Both the position numbers and the translations under genes were made by a program. A DNA stretch of 22,873 nt from an uncultured Flavobacteriales bacterium (GTDB lineage Bacteria; Bacteroidota; Bacteroidia; Flavobacteriales; Weeksellaceae), in the NCBI GenBank assembly GCA_937876095.1, contig CALFIE010000106.1, positions 1 through 22,873 of the forward strand, written 5' to 3'. Position 1 is the stretch's first letter. Every line of letters starts with the position of its first letter. Below, one piece after another: positions 1 through 6,546 of this stretch. The notes below the pieces were generated by a model. That model saw nothing but the letters and a program-made list of their open reading frames with translations. It did no database searches and was not told where the DNA came from.

Positions 1-156
1 CACTCTGTCCTCAGGAAGTGTATCTAACTGGAAAAATTCTTTGAAAGATTGCAACTGGATGTCTAAGAAATCCGGAGTCACAACGTTCCCTTTCGCAGAA
101 GAAAAGTTAATTCTTTGATTTTCCTGAGCGCTTGTAATAGCTTTTGATTTACTCAT
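1..156 (-). CDS. rpoB: RNA polymerase beta subunit, N-terminal fragment (runs off left edge)
   Basis: This is the first 52 codons of the beta subunit of RNA polymerase; the rest lies beyond the left edge. The ATG is at 156-154 and the peptide begins MSKSKAITSAQENQRINFSS. It continues with TPDFLDIQLQSFKEFFQ, which resembles the N-terminal PDL-x-IQ-x-SF-x-FFQ segment of bacterial beta subunits. Its position directly after rplL in the same direction is the classical rplKAJL-rpoBC arrangement. The 308-bp gap to rplL holds a long hairpin (406-452) that probably lowers the share of transcripts reaching rpoB, as the rplL-rpoB attenuator does in E. coli. I see no good internal TAnnTTTG promoter in the gap, so rpoB is probably expressed by read-through. 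Confidence 0.95.
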   Translation of the reverse strand, partial: MSKSKAITSAQENQRINFSSAKGNVVTPDFLDIQLQSFKEFFQLDTLPEDRV

Positions 157-218
157 AAAATGGTAAGAAAAGTTGGGTTAAAAAATATTTTACTTTATTT
201 TGAAAAATATCAGAATAG

Positions 219-290
219 TTGGGTGTTTGATGTTGGATGTCAGATGTTTTACATCTAGCCTCCCGCATCTAGCTTCCTACATTTCTAACT
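219..290. repeat. Low-complexity inverted word-repeat in the rplL-rpoB gap
   Basis: The left part repeats GATGTTGGATGTCAGATG-type words (about 228-245). After a short TTTTA spacer, the complementary words CATCTAGCCTCC, CATCTAGCTTCC and ACATTTCTAAC follow. The words are imperfect, so this is an inverted arrangement of short words rather than one exact palindrome. The layout matches that of the element at 17476-17695, though the word differs. It lies inside the putative rpoB leader. It does not look coding: the 68-residue plus-strand frame across it resembles no protein. Confidence 0.5.
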
Positions 291-323
291 GCAACACTGG
301 TATATCTTTTCACAGTGTAGTGC
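291..323 (-). promoter_or_regulatory. Secondary hairpin in the rplL-rpoB spacer
   Basis: ACACTG (294-299) pairs with CAGTGT (313-318). The flanking GCA/TGC (291-293, 321-323) can also pair around a 2-nt bulge. No U-run follows it on the minus strand, so it is not a terminator. It may be a leader structure or processing site between rplL and rpoB. Function is inferred only. Confidence 0.3.
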
Positions 324-405
324 AAAATATTTTTATTTTAGAAATTAATAATTTTCAAATAATTGAAAATCAACAAGTTAAATGTTTTGAAAAATTTAAC
401 TCTTA

Positions 406-452
406 AAATAGACATAGACCTACCCAATTCTGGGAAGGTCTAAGTCTTATTT
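406..452 (-). terminator. Attenuator-like hairpin between rplL and rpoB
   Basis: A long stem joins 410-426 to 431-447, with mismatches only at 414/443 and 422/435, extended by A-T pairs around a bulged T448. The tetraloop is 427-430. In the direction of transcription it is followed by an interrupted U-tract (UAUUUU), typical of a leaky intrinsic terminator. It sits 12 bp after the rplL stop. A partial terminator here would set the known excess of ribosomal protein over RNA polymerase subunit synthesis. A role in RNase III processing is an alternative. Confidence 0.7.
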
Positions 453-464
453 GGTGTAAATAGA

Positions 465-833
465 TTATTTTAATTCTACTTCTGCACCAGCTTCTTCTAA
501 TTGTTTTTTAAGAGCTTCAGCTTCGTCTTTAGGAACGCCTTGTTTGATTGGAGCAGGAGCACCATCAACCATATCTTTAGCTTCTTTCAAACCAGCACCT
601 GTTAAATCTTTTACTAGTTTTACTACTGCTAATTTAGATGCACCTGCAGCTTTCAAGATTACATCGAATTCAGTTTTTTCTTCTGCAGCTTCAGCAGCAG
701 GACCTGCAGCCATTACAACAGCAGCAGCAGCTGGTTCAATTCCGTATTCATCTTTCAAGATTGCAGCCAATTCGTTTACATCTTTTACTGTAAGGCTTAC
801 AAGCGATTCCGCTAATTTTTTTAAATCTGACAT
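465..833 (-). CDS. rplL: 50S ribosomal protein L7/L12
   Basis: L7/L12 forms the flexible stalk of the large subunit that recruits elongation factors. At 122 residues it has the normal family length. It has a helical N-terminal dimerisation region (about 1-35), an Ala/Glu hinge (about 36-52, EPAAAAVVMAAGPAAEAAEE), then the C-terminal domain with EKTEFDVILKAAGASK, LGAGLKEAK-like (TGAGLKEAKDMVDGAP) and the terminal EEAGAEVELK. It follows rplJ by 54 bp in the same direction and is followed by the attenuator-like hairpin at 406-452. The ATG at 833 gives the canonical MSDLKKLAE start. No Shine-Dalgarno sequence is evident, as usual in this phylum. Confidence 0.98.
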   Translation of the reverse strand: MSDLKKLAESLVSLTVKDVNELAAILKDEYGIEPAAAAVVMAAGPAAEAAEEKTEFDVILKAAGASKLAVVKLVKDLTGAGLKEAKDMVDGAPAPIKQGVPKDEAEALKKQLEEAGAEVELK

Positions 834-887
834 TTTGTTAATGTTTTTGTTGTTAAACGATTTATATTATTTTTTTTTGAGTTCTAA

Positions 888-1493
888 TTACTCTGCAGCA
901 GGAGTTTCTGTTCCTTCTGCGGTTTCTTCAGGTTCTTCTGCTGCTACTTCTGCAACTGGAGTTTCTTCTGCTTTGGTTTCCGCAACAGGAGTTTCTTCGG
1001 TTTTTTCTGAAGCATTGTCTTTGTTTTGCAACGCAGATAATAAGTTTCTGATTGGTGATTGTAGTAACCCGATGATTTCTCCAATCATTTCTTCTCTAGA
1101 CTTAATGTTTGCTAGTGCATTTAGATTTTCATCACCTACGTAAATAGTTTCTTGTAGGTATGCTGATTTCAAAGCAGGGATGGCTTCTTTTTTGCGGAAA
1201 CCTTGTATCAATTTCGCAGGAGCATTTGCAGTATCTGAAATCATTAAAGCGGTATTCCCTTTGAAACTTTGGAACATTTCAGAGTAATCTACTCCTTCTA
1301 TTTGTTCCATTGCTTTTTGCAAAAGGGTGTTTTTTACCACTTTTAGTGTGATGTTGTTTTTAAATGCTTGTCTTCTAAAATCTGAAGTTGAAGCAGCGTT
1401 CATTCCTTCTAGATTAGCTACATAGACTACTTTTGCATCTTGCAAAATATCTTTCAATTCTTGTATTACTAATACTTTATCTTCTTTAGTCAT
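888..1493 (-). CDS. rplJ: 50S ribosomal protein L10 with Glu/Ala-rich tail
   Basis: L10 anchors the L7/L12 dimers to the ribosome. Residues 1-160 match the family, with the N-terminal globular domain (MTKEDKVLVIQELKDIL, VVYVANLEGM, FRRQAFKNN, VVKNTLLQKAM, FKGNTALM) and the helix that binds L7/L12 (SREEMIGEIIGLLQSP). Total length is 201 residues against about 165 in E. coli. The excess is an acidic low-complexity tail (about 160-201) in which EETPVAE occurs twice. It lies 13 bp after rplA and 54 bp before rplL. In many bacteria L10-L7/L12 represses its own mRNA through a leader; with only 13 bp before the ATG any such site would have to lie within rplA. Confidence 0.97.
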   Translation of the reverse strand: MTKEDKVLVIQELKDILQDAKVVYVANLEGMNAASTSDFRRQAFKNNITLKVVKNTLLQKAMEQIEGVDYSEMFQSFKGNTALMISDTANAPAKLIQGFRKKEAIPALKSAYLQETIYVGDENLNALANIKSREEMIGEIIGLLQSPIRNLLSALQNKDNASEKTEETPVAETKAEETPVAEVAAEEPEETAEGTETPAAE

Positions 1494-1506
1494 TGTCTTT
1501 CAGGTT

Positions 1507-2199
1507 TTAGTTAACAGATTTAGTATCAATTGCAATACCTGGACTCATGGTAGAAGACAAGTAAATGCTTTTCACGTACGTACCTTTTGCAGCGGTTGGT
1601 TTCAATTTATTCAAGGTTTGAATAAGTTCTGCAGCGTTTTCTTTGATTTTATCTGCATCGAAAGACACTTTACCAATTCCCGCGTGTACGATTCCGTATT
1701 TATCTACTTTGAAATCAATTTTACCAGCTTTCACTTCAGCTACAGCTTTACCAATTTCCATAGTTACGGTACCAGACTTCGGGTTTGGCATCAAACCTCT
1801 AGGTCCTAAAACTCTACCTAATGGTCCTAATTTCCCCATAACTGCAGGCATAGTCACAATTACGTCAACGTCAGTCCAGCCATCTTTTATTTTTTGCAAA
1901 TAATCGTCTAGTCCTACATAATCTGCACCAGCTTCTTTAGCTTCTGCTTCTTTGTCTGGAGTTACCAATGCCAATACTTTCACATCTTTACCAGTACCAT
2001 GTGGAAGAGATACTACACCTCTAACCATTTGGTTGGCTTTTCTAGGATCTACTCCTAATCTCACTGCGATATCTACCGATGCATCAAATTTGGTATAATT
2101 TATAGTTTTTACCAATGCAGATGCTTCTTCTAAATTATAGATTCTTCCTTTCTCTACTTTGCTTAAAGCTTCTTTTTGCTTTTTTGTTAATTTTGCCAT
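1507..2199 (-). CDS. rplA: 50S ribosomal protein L1
   Basis: L1 forms the mobile stalk near the ribosomal E site and is also a translational repressor of the L11 operon in many bacteria. At 230 residues it is of usual length. Recognisable segments are KAKFDASVDIAVRLGVD-like (TKFDASVDIAVRLGVDPRK), VRGVVSLPHGTGK, MPAVMGKLGPLGRVLGPRGLMP with NPKSGTV, and the C-terminal KPTAAKGTYVKSIYLSSTMSPGI. It starts 11 bp after rplK and ends 13 bp before rplJ, so the ribosomal genes form one tight transcript. Confidence 0.98.
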   Translation of the reverse strand: MAKLTKKQKEALSKVEKGRIYNLEEASALVKTINYTKFDASVDIAVRLGVDPRKANQMVRGVVSLPHGTGKDVKVLALVTPDKEAEAKEAGADYVGLDDYLQKIKDGWTDVDVIVTMPAVMGKLGPLGRVLGPRGLMPNPKSGTVTMEIGKAVAEVKAGKIDFKVDKYGIVHAGIGKVSFDADKIKENAAELIQTLNKLKPTAAKGTYVKSIYLSSTMSPGIAIDTKSVN

Positions 2200-2210
2200 T
2201 TCAATCCGTT

Positions 2211-2654
2211 TTAAGCGTTAGTTGGTTTAGTTCCAGTTACTCTGAGTCCCATAGATCTTGCAGTACCAGCAACCATGCTGAGTGCAGAATCCATTGTGAA
2301 ACAGTTGAGATCGGTCATTTTATCTTCTGCGATTTTTTTCACTTGTTCCCAAGTTACACTTCCTACTTTAGCTCTATTTGGTTCACCAGAACCTTTTTTC
2401 ACTTTAGAAGCTTCTAGAAGTTGGATTGCAGCAGGTGGAGTTTTGATTACGAATTCAAAAGATTTGTCTTCGTAAACTGTAATGAGTACAGGTAAAACTT
2501 GCCCTGGCTTATCCTGAGTTCTTCCGTTGAATTGTTTACAGAATTCCATGATGTTTACCCCTGCAGAACCCAAAGCTGGACCAACTGGTGGCGATGGATT
2601 TGCGGCGCCTCCTTTTACTTGGAGTTTCACCATTTTAAAGACTTTTTTAGCCAT
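2211..2654 (-). CDS. rplK: 50S ribosomal protein L11
   Basis: L11 forms part of the GTPase-associated centre and is needed for stringent-response activation by RelA-type enzymes. It is 147 residues, with the family hallmarks VKLQVKGGAANPSPPVGPAL near the N-terminus, GVNIMEFCKQFN, and the C-terminal rRNA-binding domain (KTPPAAIQLLEASKVKKGSG, MTDLNCFTMDSALSMVAGTARSMG). It is the first gene of the rplKAJL-rpoB unit, with its own promoter at 2751-2780 and a roughly 90-nt leader containing a hairpin. Elsewhere this gene normally follows nusG directly; here a helicase gene and a terminator separate them. Confidence 0.98.
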   Translation of the reverse strand: MAKKVFKMVKLQVKGGAANPSPPVGPALGSAGVNIMEFCKQFNGRTQDKPGQVLPVLITVYEDKSFEFVIKTPPAAIQLLEASKVKKGSGEPNRAKVGSVTWEQVKKIAEDKMTDLNCFTMDSALSMVAGTARSMGLRVTGTKPTNA

Positions 2655-2708
2655 TTTTTGTTTTTTAAAGAATTAAAAATTTATGAATGTGGAAGCATTA
2701 ATAAATTC

Positions 2709-2739
2709 GTAGAAAAGTCATCTCACCTAACTTTTCTAC
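2709..2739 (-). promoter_or_regulatory. Hairpin in the rplK mRNA leader
   Basis: GTAGAAAAGT (2709-2718) and ACTTTTCTAC (2730-2739) form a perfect 10-bp stem with an 11-nt loop. On the transcript the loop region reads UUAGGUGAGAUGA. It lies just after the predicted start of the rplK transcript and is not followed by a U-run, so it is not a terminator. An L1-repressor site or another leader control element is possible; the function is inferred from position only. Confidence 0.5.
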
Positions 2740-2805
2740 ATTTCAGGGTGCAAAATTAAGCATTTTTTTGGAATCTGCAATAGATAATCTACTGAAATGT
2801 AGAAA
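2733..2805. repeat. 14-bp perfect inverted repeat bracketing the rplK promoter
   Basis: TTTCTACATTTCAG at 2733-2746 is repeated exactly in inverse orientation at 2792-2805. The arms lie on either side of the predicted promoter (2751-2780): one just upstream of the -33 element, the other at the transcription start. The inner arm also shares its GTAGAAA word with the leader hairpin at 2709-2739. It could be a paired operator or a structure formed in read-through RNA from the helicase gene. Confidence 0.6.
2751..2780 (-). promoter_or_regulatory. Promoter of the rplKAJL-rpoB operon
   Basis: On the minus strand TTG (2780-2778), 19 bp, then TAATTTTG (2758-2751) fit the Bacteroidetes housekeeping promoter (TTG or TTTG near -33, TAnnTTTG near -7). 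Transcription would begin near 2745, giving a leader of about 90 nt before the rplK ATG at 2654. It explains how this operon is expressed despite being cut off from nusG by a terminator and the helicase gene. Confidence 0.7.
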
Positions 2806-2875
2806 GTTTCTGCTACTTTTCATTTTGAATTAGTACTTCAAAATTTTGTACAGTAAAAACTGGGAATTTTATTAA

Positions 2876-3994
2876 TTAAAGCCTAATTTCTGAAAATTGT
2901 ATGCCTAATTTTTTCTGAAGTTCTTGTATTTGATGCATTTCATTAGATAAAATAAAAGCCAAAGAAACGCCTTTTTTACCAGCTCTTGCAGTTCTGCCAC
3001 TTCGGTGTGTGTAGTATTCTAATTGTTCTGGTAACTGGTGGTGCAGTACAAAATTCAGATTTTGTACATCTATACCACGAGCTGAGACATCGGTAGAAAC
3101 CAAAACTTGTAGACTTTCGTTTTTGAAGGCTCTCATCACCTTATCTCTTTCTTTCTGTTGCATATCGCCTTCTAATGCTTCTACCGAAAATCCTTTTTCT
3201 TTCAGTACATGCATTATTTTTTGGGTACCTGCTTTGGTTCTGCAAAATATAATGCCTCTTTCTTTCGGTCTTTGTTCTAAAAATCTAACCAAAAGTGTAA
3301 TTTTCTCAGGAATGTTTGTGGTTACATACTGATGTGTAATGTTTTCATTTACTTCAGAATTTTTATTTACCTCTACTTTCAATGCATTGGGATCCATATA
3401 CATTTTGATGATTTTCTTGATTTCTGCAGGCATAGTTGCAGAAAATAACCATAGATTACGATCACCATTGGTTTGTTCTAAAATGGAGTTAAGTTCTTGC
3501 TTGAAACCCATACTCAACATTTCATCTGCCTCATCTAAAACCAAAGTGGTAATGTGCTGAAGATTGATGCTTTTCTTAGCAAGTAAATCAATCAATCTAC
3601 CCGGAGTTGCTACTATAATATGAGTGGTTCTACGTAATGCGCTGATTTGTCTTTCAATTTTTTCACCTCCATAAACGTCTTCTACAAAAATTTTAGCATT
3701 GTTATATTTCGTGAATTTGAAAAGCTGTTTTTTAATTTGCTGTACCAATTCTCTGGTTGGAGCCAATATCAACGCCTGAACAACTGGTTTTGCTGGGTCT
3801 ATTTTTTGCAAAATTGGCAATCCAAACGTAGCTGTTTTTCCGGTACCTGTCTGTGCAAGTCCTATGAAATCAACTTCTGAAGAGAGCAATGCTGGTAAAG
3901 CTTTTTCTTGAATCGGGGTTGGTTGCTGTATTCCTAATTCATCTAAGGCTTGTACAAAACGTTTCTGAACGCCTAATTTTGAAAATGTGGTCAT
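2876..3994 (-). CDS. DEAD-box ATP-dependent RNA helicase
   Basis: An ATP-dependent RNA helicase of the RhlE/CshA-like type, probably acting in ribosome assembly or mRNA turnover. All core motifs are intact: Q motif (PTPIQ, about 25-29), AQTGTGKT (47-54), PTRELVQQ (79-86), TPGRL (130-134), DEAD (154-157), SAT (185-187), IIFCRTK (248-254), DVSARGID (302-309) and HRSGRTARAG (330-339). At 372 residues it is a bare two-domain core without the basic C-terminal tail common in RhlE or DeaD. It stands between nusG and rplK, an interruption of a strongly conserved gene pair, preceded by the nusG terminator (4064-4094). A TTTG at about 4014-4017 might be part of its -7 element, but the match is imperfect. 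No clear terminator separates it from the rplK promoter region. The exact subfamily is uncertain. Confidence 0.95.
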   Translation of the reverse strand: MTTFSKLGVQKRFVQALDELGIQQPTPIQEKALPALLSSEVDFIGLAQTGTGKTATFGLPILQKIDPAKPVVQALILAPTRELVQQIKKQLFKFTKYNNAKIFVEDVYGGEKIERQISALRRTTHIIVATPGRLIDLLAKKSINLQHITTLVLDEADEMLSMGFKQELNSILEQTNGDRNLWLFSATMPAEIKKIIKMYMDPNALKVEVNKNSEVNENITHQYVTTNIPEKITLLVRFLEQRPKERGIIFCRTKAGTQKIMHVLKEKGFSVEALEGDMQQKERDKVMRAFKNESLQVLVSTDVSARGIDVQNLNFVLHHQLPEQLEYYTHRSGRTARAGKKGVSLAFILSNEMHQIQELQKKLGIQFSEIRL

Positions 3995-4063
3995 AATTAC
4001 TTGTATTGAAATGCAAAGGTAAACTTATTTCGAGTGGTGAATTTGCATTATTAATTTTAATCA

Positions 4064-4094
4064 AAAAAAAGACTGCCAAAATGAGCAGTCTTTA
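4064..4094 (-). terminator. Intrinsic terminator after nusG
   Basis: AAAGACTGC (4069-4077) pairs perfectly with GCAGTCTTT (4086-4094) around an 8-nt loop. On the minus strand the stem runs straight into eight U residues. It ends the secE-nusG transcript 20 bp past the nusG stop and separates it from the helicase and rplK. Confidence 0.88.
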
Positions 4095-4113
4095 TATTTT
4101 TTAGTATAAAAAA

Positions 4114-4656
4114 TTATACTTTTTCTACTTGCATAAAACTGAGTTCCATAGGTGTTTTTCTTCCGAAAATGAGTACAGAAACCTCGAGTTTTTTCTTGTC
4201 TTCCAAGATTTTTTCAACGGTACCATTGAATCCATTGAAAGGACCATCTATTACCTTGATGTTTTCACCTACCAAGAATGGGATAGAAACTTCTTGTGCA
4301 AATTCTGAAAGTTCATCTATTTTACCAAGCATTCTGTTCACTTCTGCCTTACGCATAGGTACAGGATCGCCACCTTTGGTAAGACTTAGGAAAGAAATTA
4401 CGCCTGGAATATTCTTGATGATGTGTGGAATTTCACCAATCAAATTGGCTTCTACCATAAGATAACCAGGGTAATATGGTTTTTCTTTTGGTACTTTTTT
4501 CCCATTTCTAATCTGTATCACCTTTTCCATAGGTATTACTACCTGAGTAACATAGGAATCGAAACCGAGACGTTTCATCTCGTTTTCTATATAGGTTTTC
4601 ACCTTATTTTCCTGTCCACTTATGGATTTTAGGACATACCATTTCAAGTCACTCAT
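4114..4656 (-). CDS. nusG: Transcription termination/antitermination factor NusG
   Basis: NusG binds RNA polymerase and couples it to the ribosome or Rho. The 180-residue protein has the NGN domain (KWYVLKSISGQENKVKTYIE at 5-24, then YPGYLMVEANLIGEIPHIIKNIPGV and a GxP-type segment) and a C-terminal KOW domain (FLVGENIKVIDGPFNGFNGTV, about 127-147). It lies 17 bp after secE, the universal partner order, and is followed by a strong terminator rather than by rplK. Confidence 0.97.
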   Translation of the reverse strand: MSDLKWYVLKSISGQENKVKTYIENEMKRLGFDSYVTQVVIPMEKVIQIRNGKKVPKEKPYYPGYLMVEANLIGEIPHIIKNIPGVISFLSLTKGGDPVPMRKAEVNRMLGKIDELSEFAQEVSIPFLVGENIKVIDGPFNGFNGTVEKILEDKKKLEVSVLIFGRKTPMELSFMQVEKV

Positions 4657-4673
4657 TTTTTTGGAAAATAATT

Positions 4674-4880
4674 TTAGTTGAACATATTAATTAATGTTGC
4701 AATAATATTTCTAATGGATTTGGAGAACAACTCATCAATCCCAAAAGTAAATAGCGATAGAATTAGGGTAGAAATTGCAACAACTATGGTAGATGATTGC
4801 AAATCAAACCATTTTGGCCATTCTACTTTGTACCTAAATTCGTAATAAGAACCTTTTAAAAAATCTATTAGTGAGCTCAT
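4674..4880 (-). CDS. secE: Preprotein translocase subunit SecE
   Basis: SecE stabilises the SecY channel of the Sec translocon in the inner membrane. The 68-residue protein has a short amphipathic N-terminus (FLKGSYYEFRYKVEWPKW, with the conserved V-x-WP motif) and a single membrane segment (about 31-47, TIVVAISTLILSLFTFG). The open frame reads upstream through the tRNA-Trp gene, but the ATG at 4880 gives the canonical start and lies 12 bp after the tRNA. It is shorter than the three-helix E. coli protein, as is usual outside the enterobacteria. Confidence 0.95.
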   Translation of the reverse strand: MSSLIDFLKGSYYEFRYKVEWPKWFDLQSSTIVVAISTLILSLFTFGIDELFSKSIRNIIATLINMFN

Positions 4881-4892
4881 AATATATATTTG

Positions 4893-4963
4893 CACGGGCA
4901 CAAGGATTCGAACCCTGATCAACGGTTTTGGAGACCGGTATCCTACCATTGGACGATGCCCGT
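4893..4963 (-). tRNA. tRNA-Trp (CCA)
   Basis: The acceptor arms ACGGGCA (4963-4957) and TGCCCGT (4900-4894) pair perfectly. A T arm with TTCGAAT is present and the anticodon loop CTCCAAA gives CCA. The gene is 71 nt, the 3' CCA is not encoded, and the discriminator is G, as expected for tRNA-Trp. Its place between tuf and secE is conserved in many bacteria. It starts 5 bp after the U-run of the tuf terminator hairpin, so either read-through or processing from the tuf transcript supplies it. Confidence 0.95.
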
Positions 4964-4968
4964 AATTT

Positions 4969-5000
4969 AAAAAATTCCGCAAGTTTCCCTGCGGAACTTT
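4969..5000 (-). terminator. Terminator/attenuator between tuf and tRNA-Trp
   Basis: TTCCGCA (4975-4981) pairs with TGCGGAA (4990-4996); outer A-T pairs continue past one mismatch. On the minus strand the hairpin is followed by six U residues. It lies 16 bp after the tuf stop and immediately before tRNA-Trp. I saw no TAnnTTTG promoter between it and the tRNA, so it probably attenuates rather than fully stops transcription into tRNA-Trp-secE-nusG. Confidence 0.75.
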
Positions 5001-5015
5001 TATGTTTGTATTAGA

Positions 5016-6203
5016 TTAATCTAAAATTTCAGTTACCTGACCTGCACCAACTGTTCTACCACCTTCTCTGATTGCAAATCTAAGACCTACATTTAGAGCG
5101 ATTGGTTGTAACAATTCTACCGTGATGGTTAAGTTATCACCAGGCATTACCATTTCTACACCGTCTGGTAAGAAAATTTCACCTGTTACGTCGGTAGTTC
5201 TTACATAGAACTGTGGACGATATTTGTTGTGGAATGGAGTGTGACGACCACCTTCTTCTTTAGAAAGTACGTAAACCTCTGCTTTGAATTTTTTGTGTGG
5301 TTTTACAGAACCTTGTTTTGCAATTACCATACCTCTTTTGATATCGGTTTTCTCGATACCTCTAAGCAATAAACCTACATTATCACCAGCTTCACCTCTA
5401 TCCAAGATTTTTCTGAACATCTCAACACCAGTTACCGTAGAAGTTAATTTCTCATCACCCATACCTACGATATCTACAGCCTCACCAGAATTGATGATAC
5501 CTGCTTCAATTCTACCAGTTGCTACAGTACCTCTACCTGTAATAGAGAATACATCTTCAATTGGCATCAAGAATGGTTTATCTTGATCTCTTACTGGCAA
5601 TTCTATCCAAGAATCTACTGCATTCATCAATTCATCTACAGTTGCTACCCATTTTGCATCTCCGTTTAGAGCACCTAGAGCAGAACCTTGAATAACTGGA
5701 GAGTTATCACCATCATATTCATAAGAAGAAAGAAGGTCTCTAACTTCAAGTTCTACTAATTCTAGTAATTCTGGATCATCTACCATATCTACTTTGTTCA
5801 TAAAAACAACGATTCTAGGTACGTTTACCTGACGACAAAGCAAGATGTGTTCTCTTGTTTGTGGCATAGGTCCGTCTGTAGCAGCAACTACAAGAATTGC
5901 TCCATCCATTTGAGCAGCACCAGTTACCATGTTTTTTACATAGTCGGCGTGACCTGGACAGTCTACGTGAGCGTAATGTCTAGCTTCTGTTTGATATTCT
6001 ACGTGAGCAGTGTTGATTGTGATACCTCTCTCTTTCTCTTCTGGAGCAGAGTCAATTGATGAGAAGTCTTTTACTTCTGCTAAACCTTTATCTGCCAATA
6101 CTTTTGTAATTGCAGCAGTCAAGGTAGTTTTACCATGGTCTACGTGACCGATGGTACCAATGTTCAAGTGTGGTTTGTTACGATTAAACGTTTCCTTTGC
6201 CAT
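5016..6203 (-). CDS. tuf: Elongation factor Tu
   Basis: EF-Tu delivers aminoacyl-tRNA to the ribosome as a GTP complex. The 395-residue protein has the G motifs GHVDHGKT (19-26), DCPGHADY (about 81-88) and NKVDMVDD (about 136-143), the switch I segment EEKERGITI, and the conserved C-terminus GGRTVGAGQVTEILD. It has its own promoter at 6246-6253 and a terminator hairpin after it. In many bacteria tuf directly follows the Thr-Tyr-Gly-Thr tRNA genes; here two surface-protein genes lie between. Confidence 0.99.
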   Translation of the reverse strand: MAKETFNRNKPHLNIGTIGHVDHGKTTLTAAITKVLADKGLAEVKDFSSIDSAPEEKERGITINTAHVEYQTEARHYAHVDCPGHADYVKNMVTGAAQMDGAILVVAATDGPMPQTREHILLCRQVNVPRIVVFMNKVDMVDDPELLELVELEVRDLLSSYEYDGDNSPVIQGSALGALNGDAKWVATVDELMNAVDSWIELPVRDQDKPFLMPIEDVFSITGRGTVATGRIEAGIINSGEAVDIVGMGDEKLTSTVTGVEMFRKILDRGEAGDNVGLLLRGIEKTDIKRGMVIAKQGSVKPHKKFKAEVYVLSKEEGGRHTPFHNKYRPQFYVRTTDVTGEIFLPDGVEMVMPGDNLTITVELLQPIALNVGLRFAIREGGRTVGAGQVTEILD

Positions 6204-6245
6204 GATTTAATTATTTTATTTATTAACTATTGATTTTTCAGTGCG

Positions 6246-6253
6246 CAAATATA
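6246..6253 (-). promoter_or_regulatory. tuf promoter -7 element
   Basis: TATATTTG on the minus strand matches TAnnTTTG exactly and lies 42 bp before the tuf ATG. No clear TTG sits about 19-21 bp upstream (TTTA is the nearest), so the -33 element is weak or absent. The surrounding 6204-6452 is otherwise AT-rich and holds no gene that I can support. Confidence 0.6.
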
Positions 6254-6452
6254 GTAATTTTTTGGATATTTTAAATAATAATTGAAATTAAATTTTAGAT
6301 TTTACCTAAAATTAATGTGTTTAAAAATAGACAATTATGGTCTGCATCTCCTTTTTGGCGAACGAAATACGTTTTTGAATATTTTTTTTGAAATTTTTAT
6401 ATTCAGAGTTATAATATCTTTCATTGAAAACCAAAGTAAAATATTTACCGAT

Positions 6453-6494
6453 AAAAAAGTGGTTGTTTCATAAATTTGAAACAACCACTTTTTT
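6453..6494. terminator. Bidirectional terminator between the surface-protein operon and tuf
   Basis: A perfect 18-bp stem (6453-6470 with 6477-6494) surrounds a 6-nt loop, with A and T runs at its ends, so it can terminate on both strands. It ends the surface-protein transcript 53 bp after the last stop codon and insulates tuf from it. Confidence 0.9.
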
Positions 6495-6546
6495 AATAAG
6501 CATTATAAACTATGTTTAGGAATTTACTACAAATCAAAATGGTAGT

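Noticed and set aside
200..406. 68-codon open frame on the plus strand upstream of rpoB
   Set aside because: It runs through the word-repeat and the spacer of a minus-strand operon, has no recognisable protein features, and ends at the attenuator hairpin.
544..1143. 199-codon plus-strand frame across rplL and rplJ
   Set aside because: It is the complement of two certain ribosomal protein genes; its Ser/Ala richness reflects the Glu/Ala codons of the other strand.
4881..4982. N-terminal extension of secE through the tRNA-Trp gene
   Set aside because: The extension translates the tRNA; the ATG at 4880 gives the conserved SecE start.
6282..6473. 63-codon plus-strand frame upstream of tuf
   Set aside because: AT-rich, no recognisable protein, and it enters the terminator stem.
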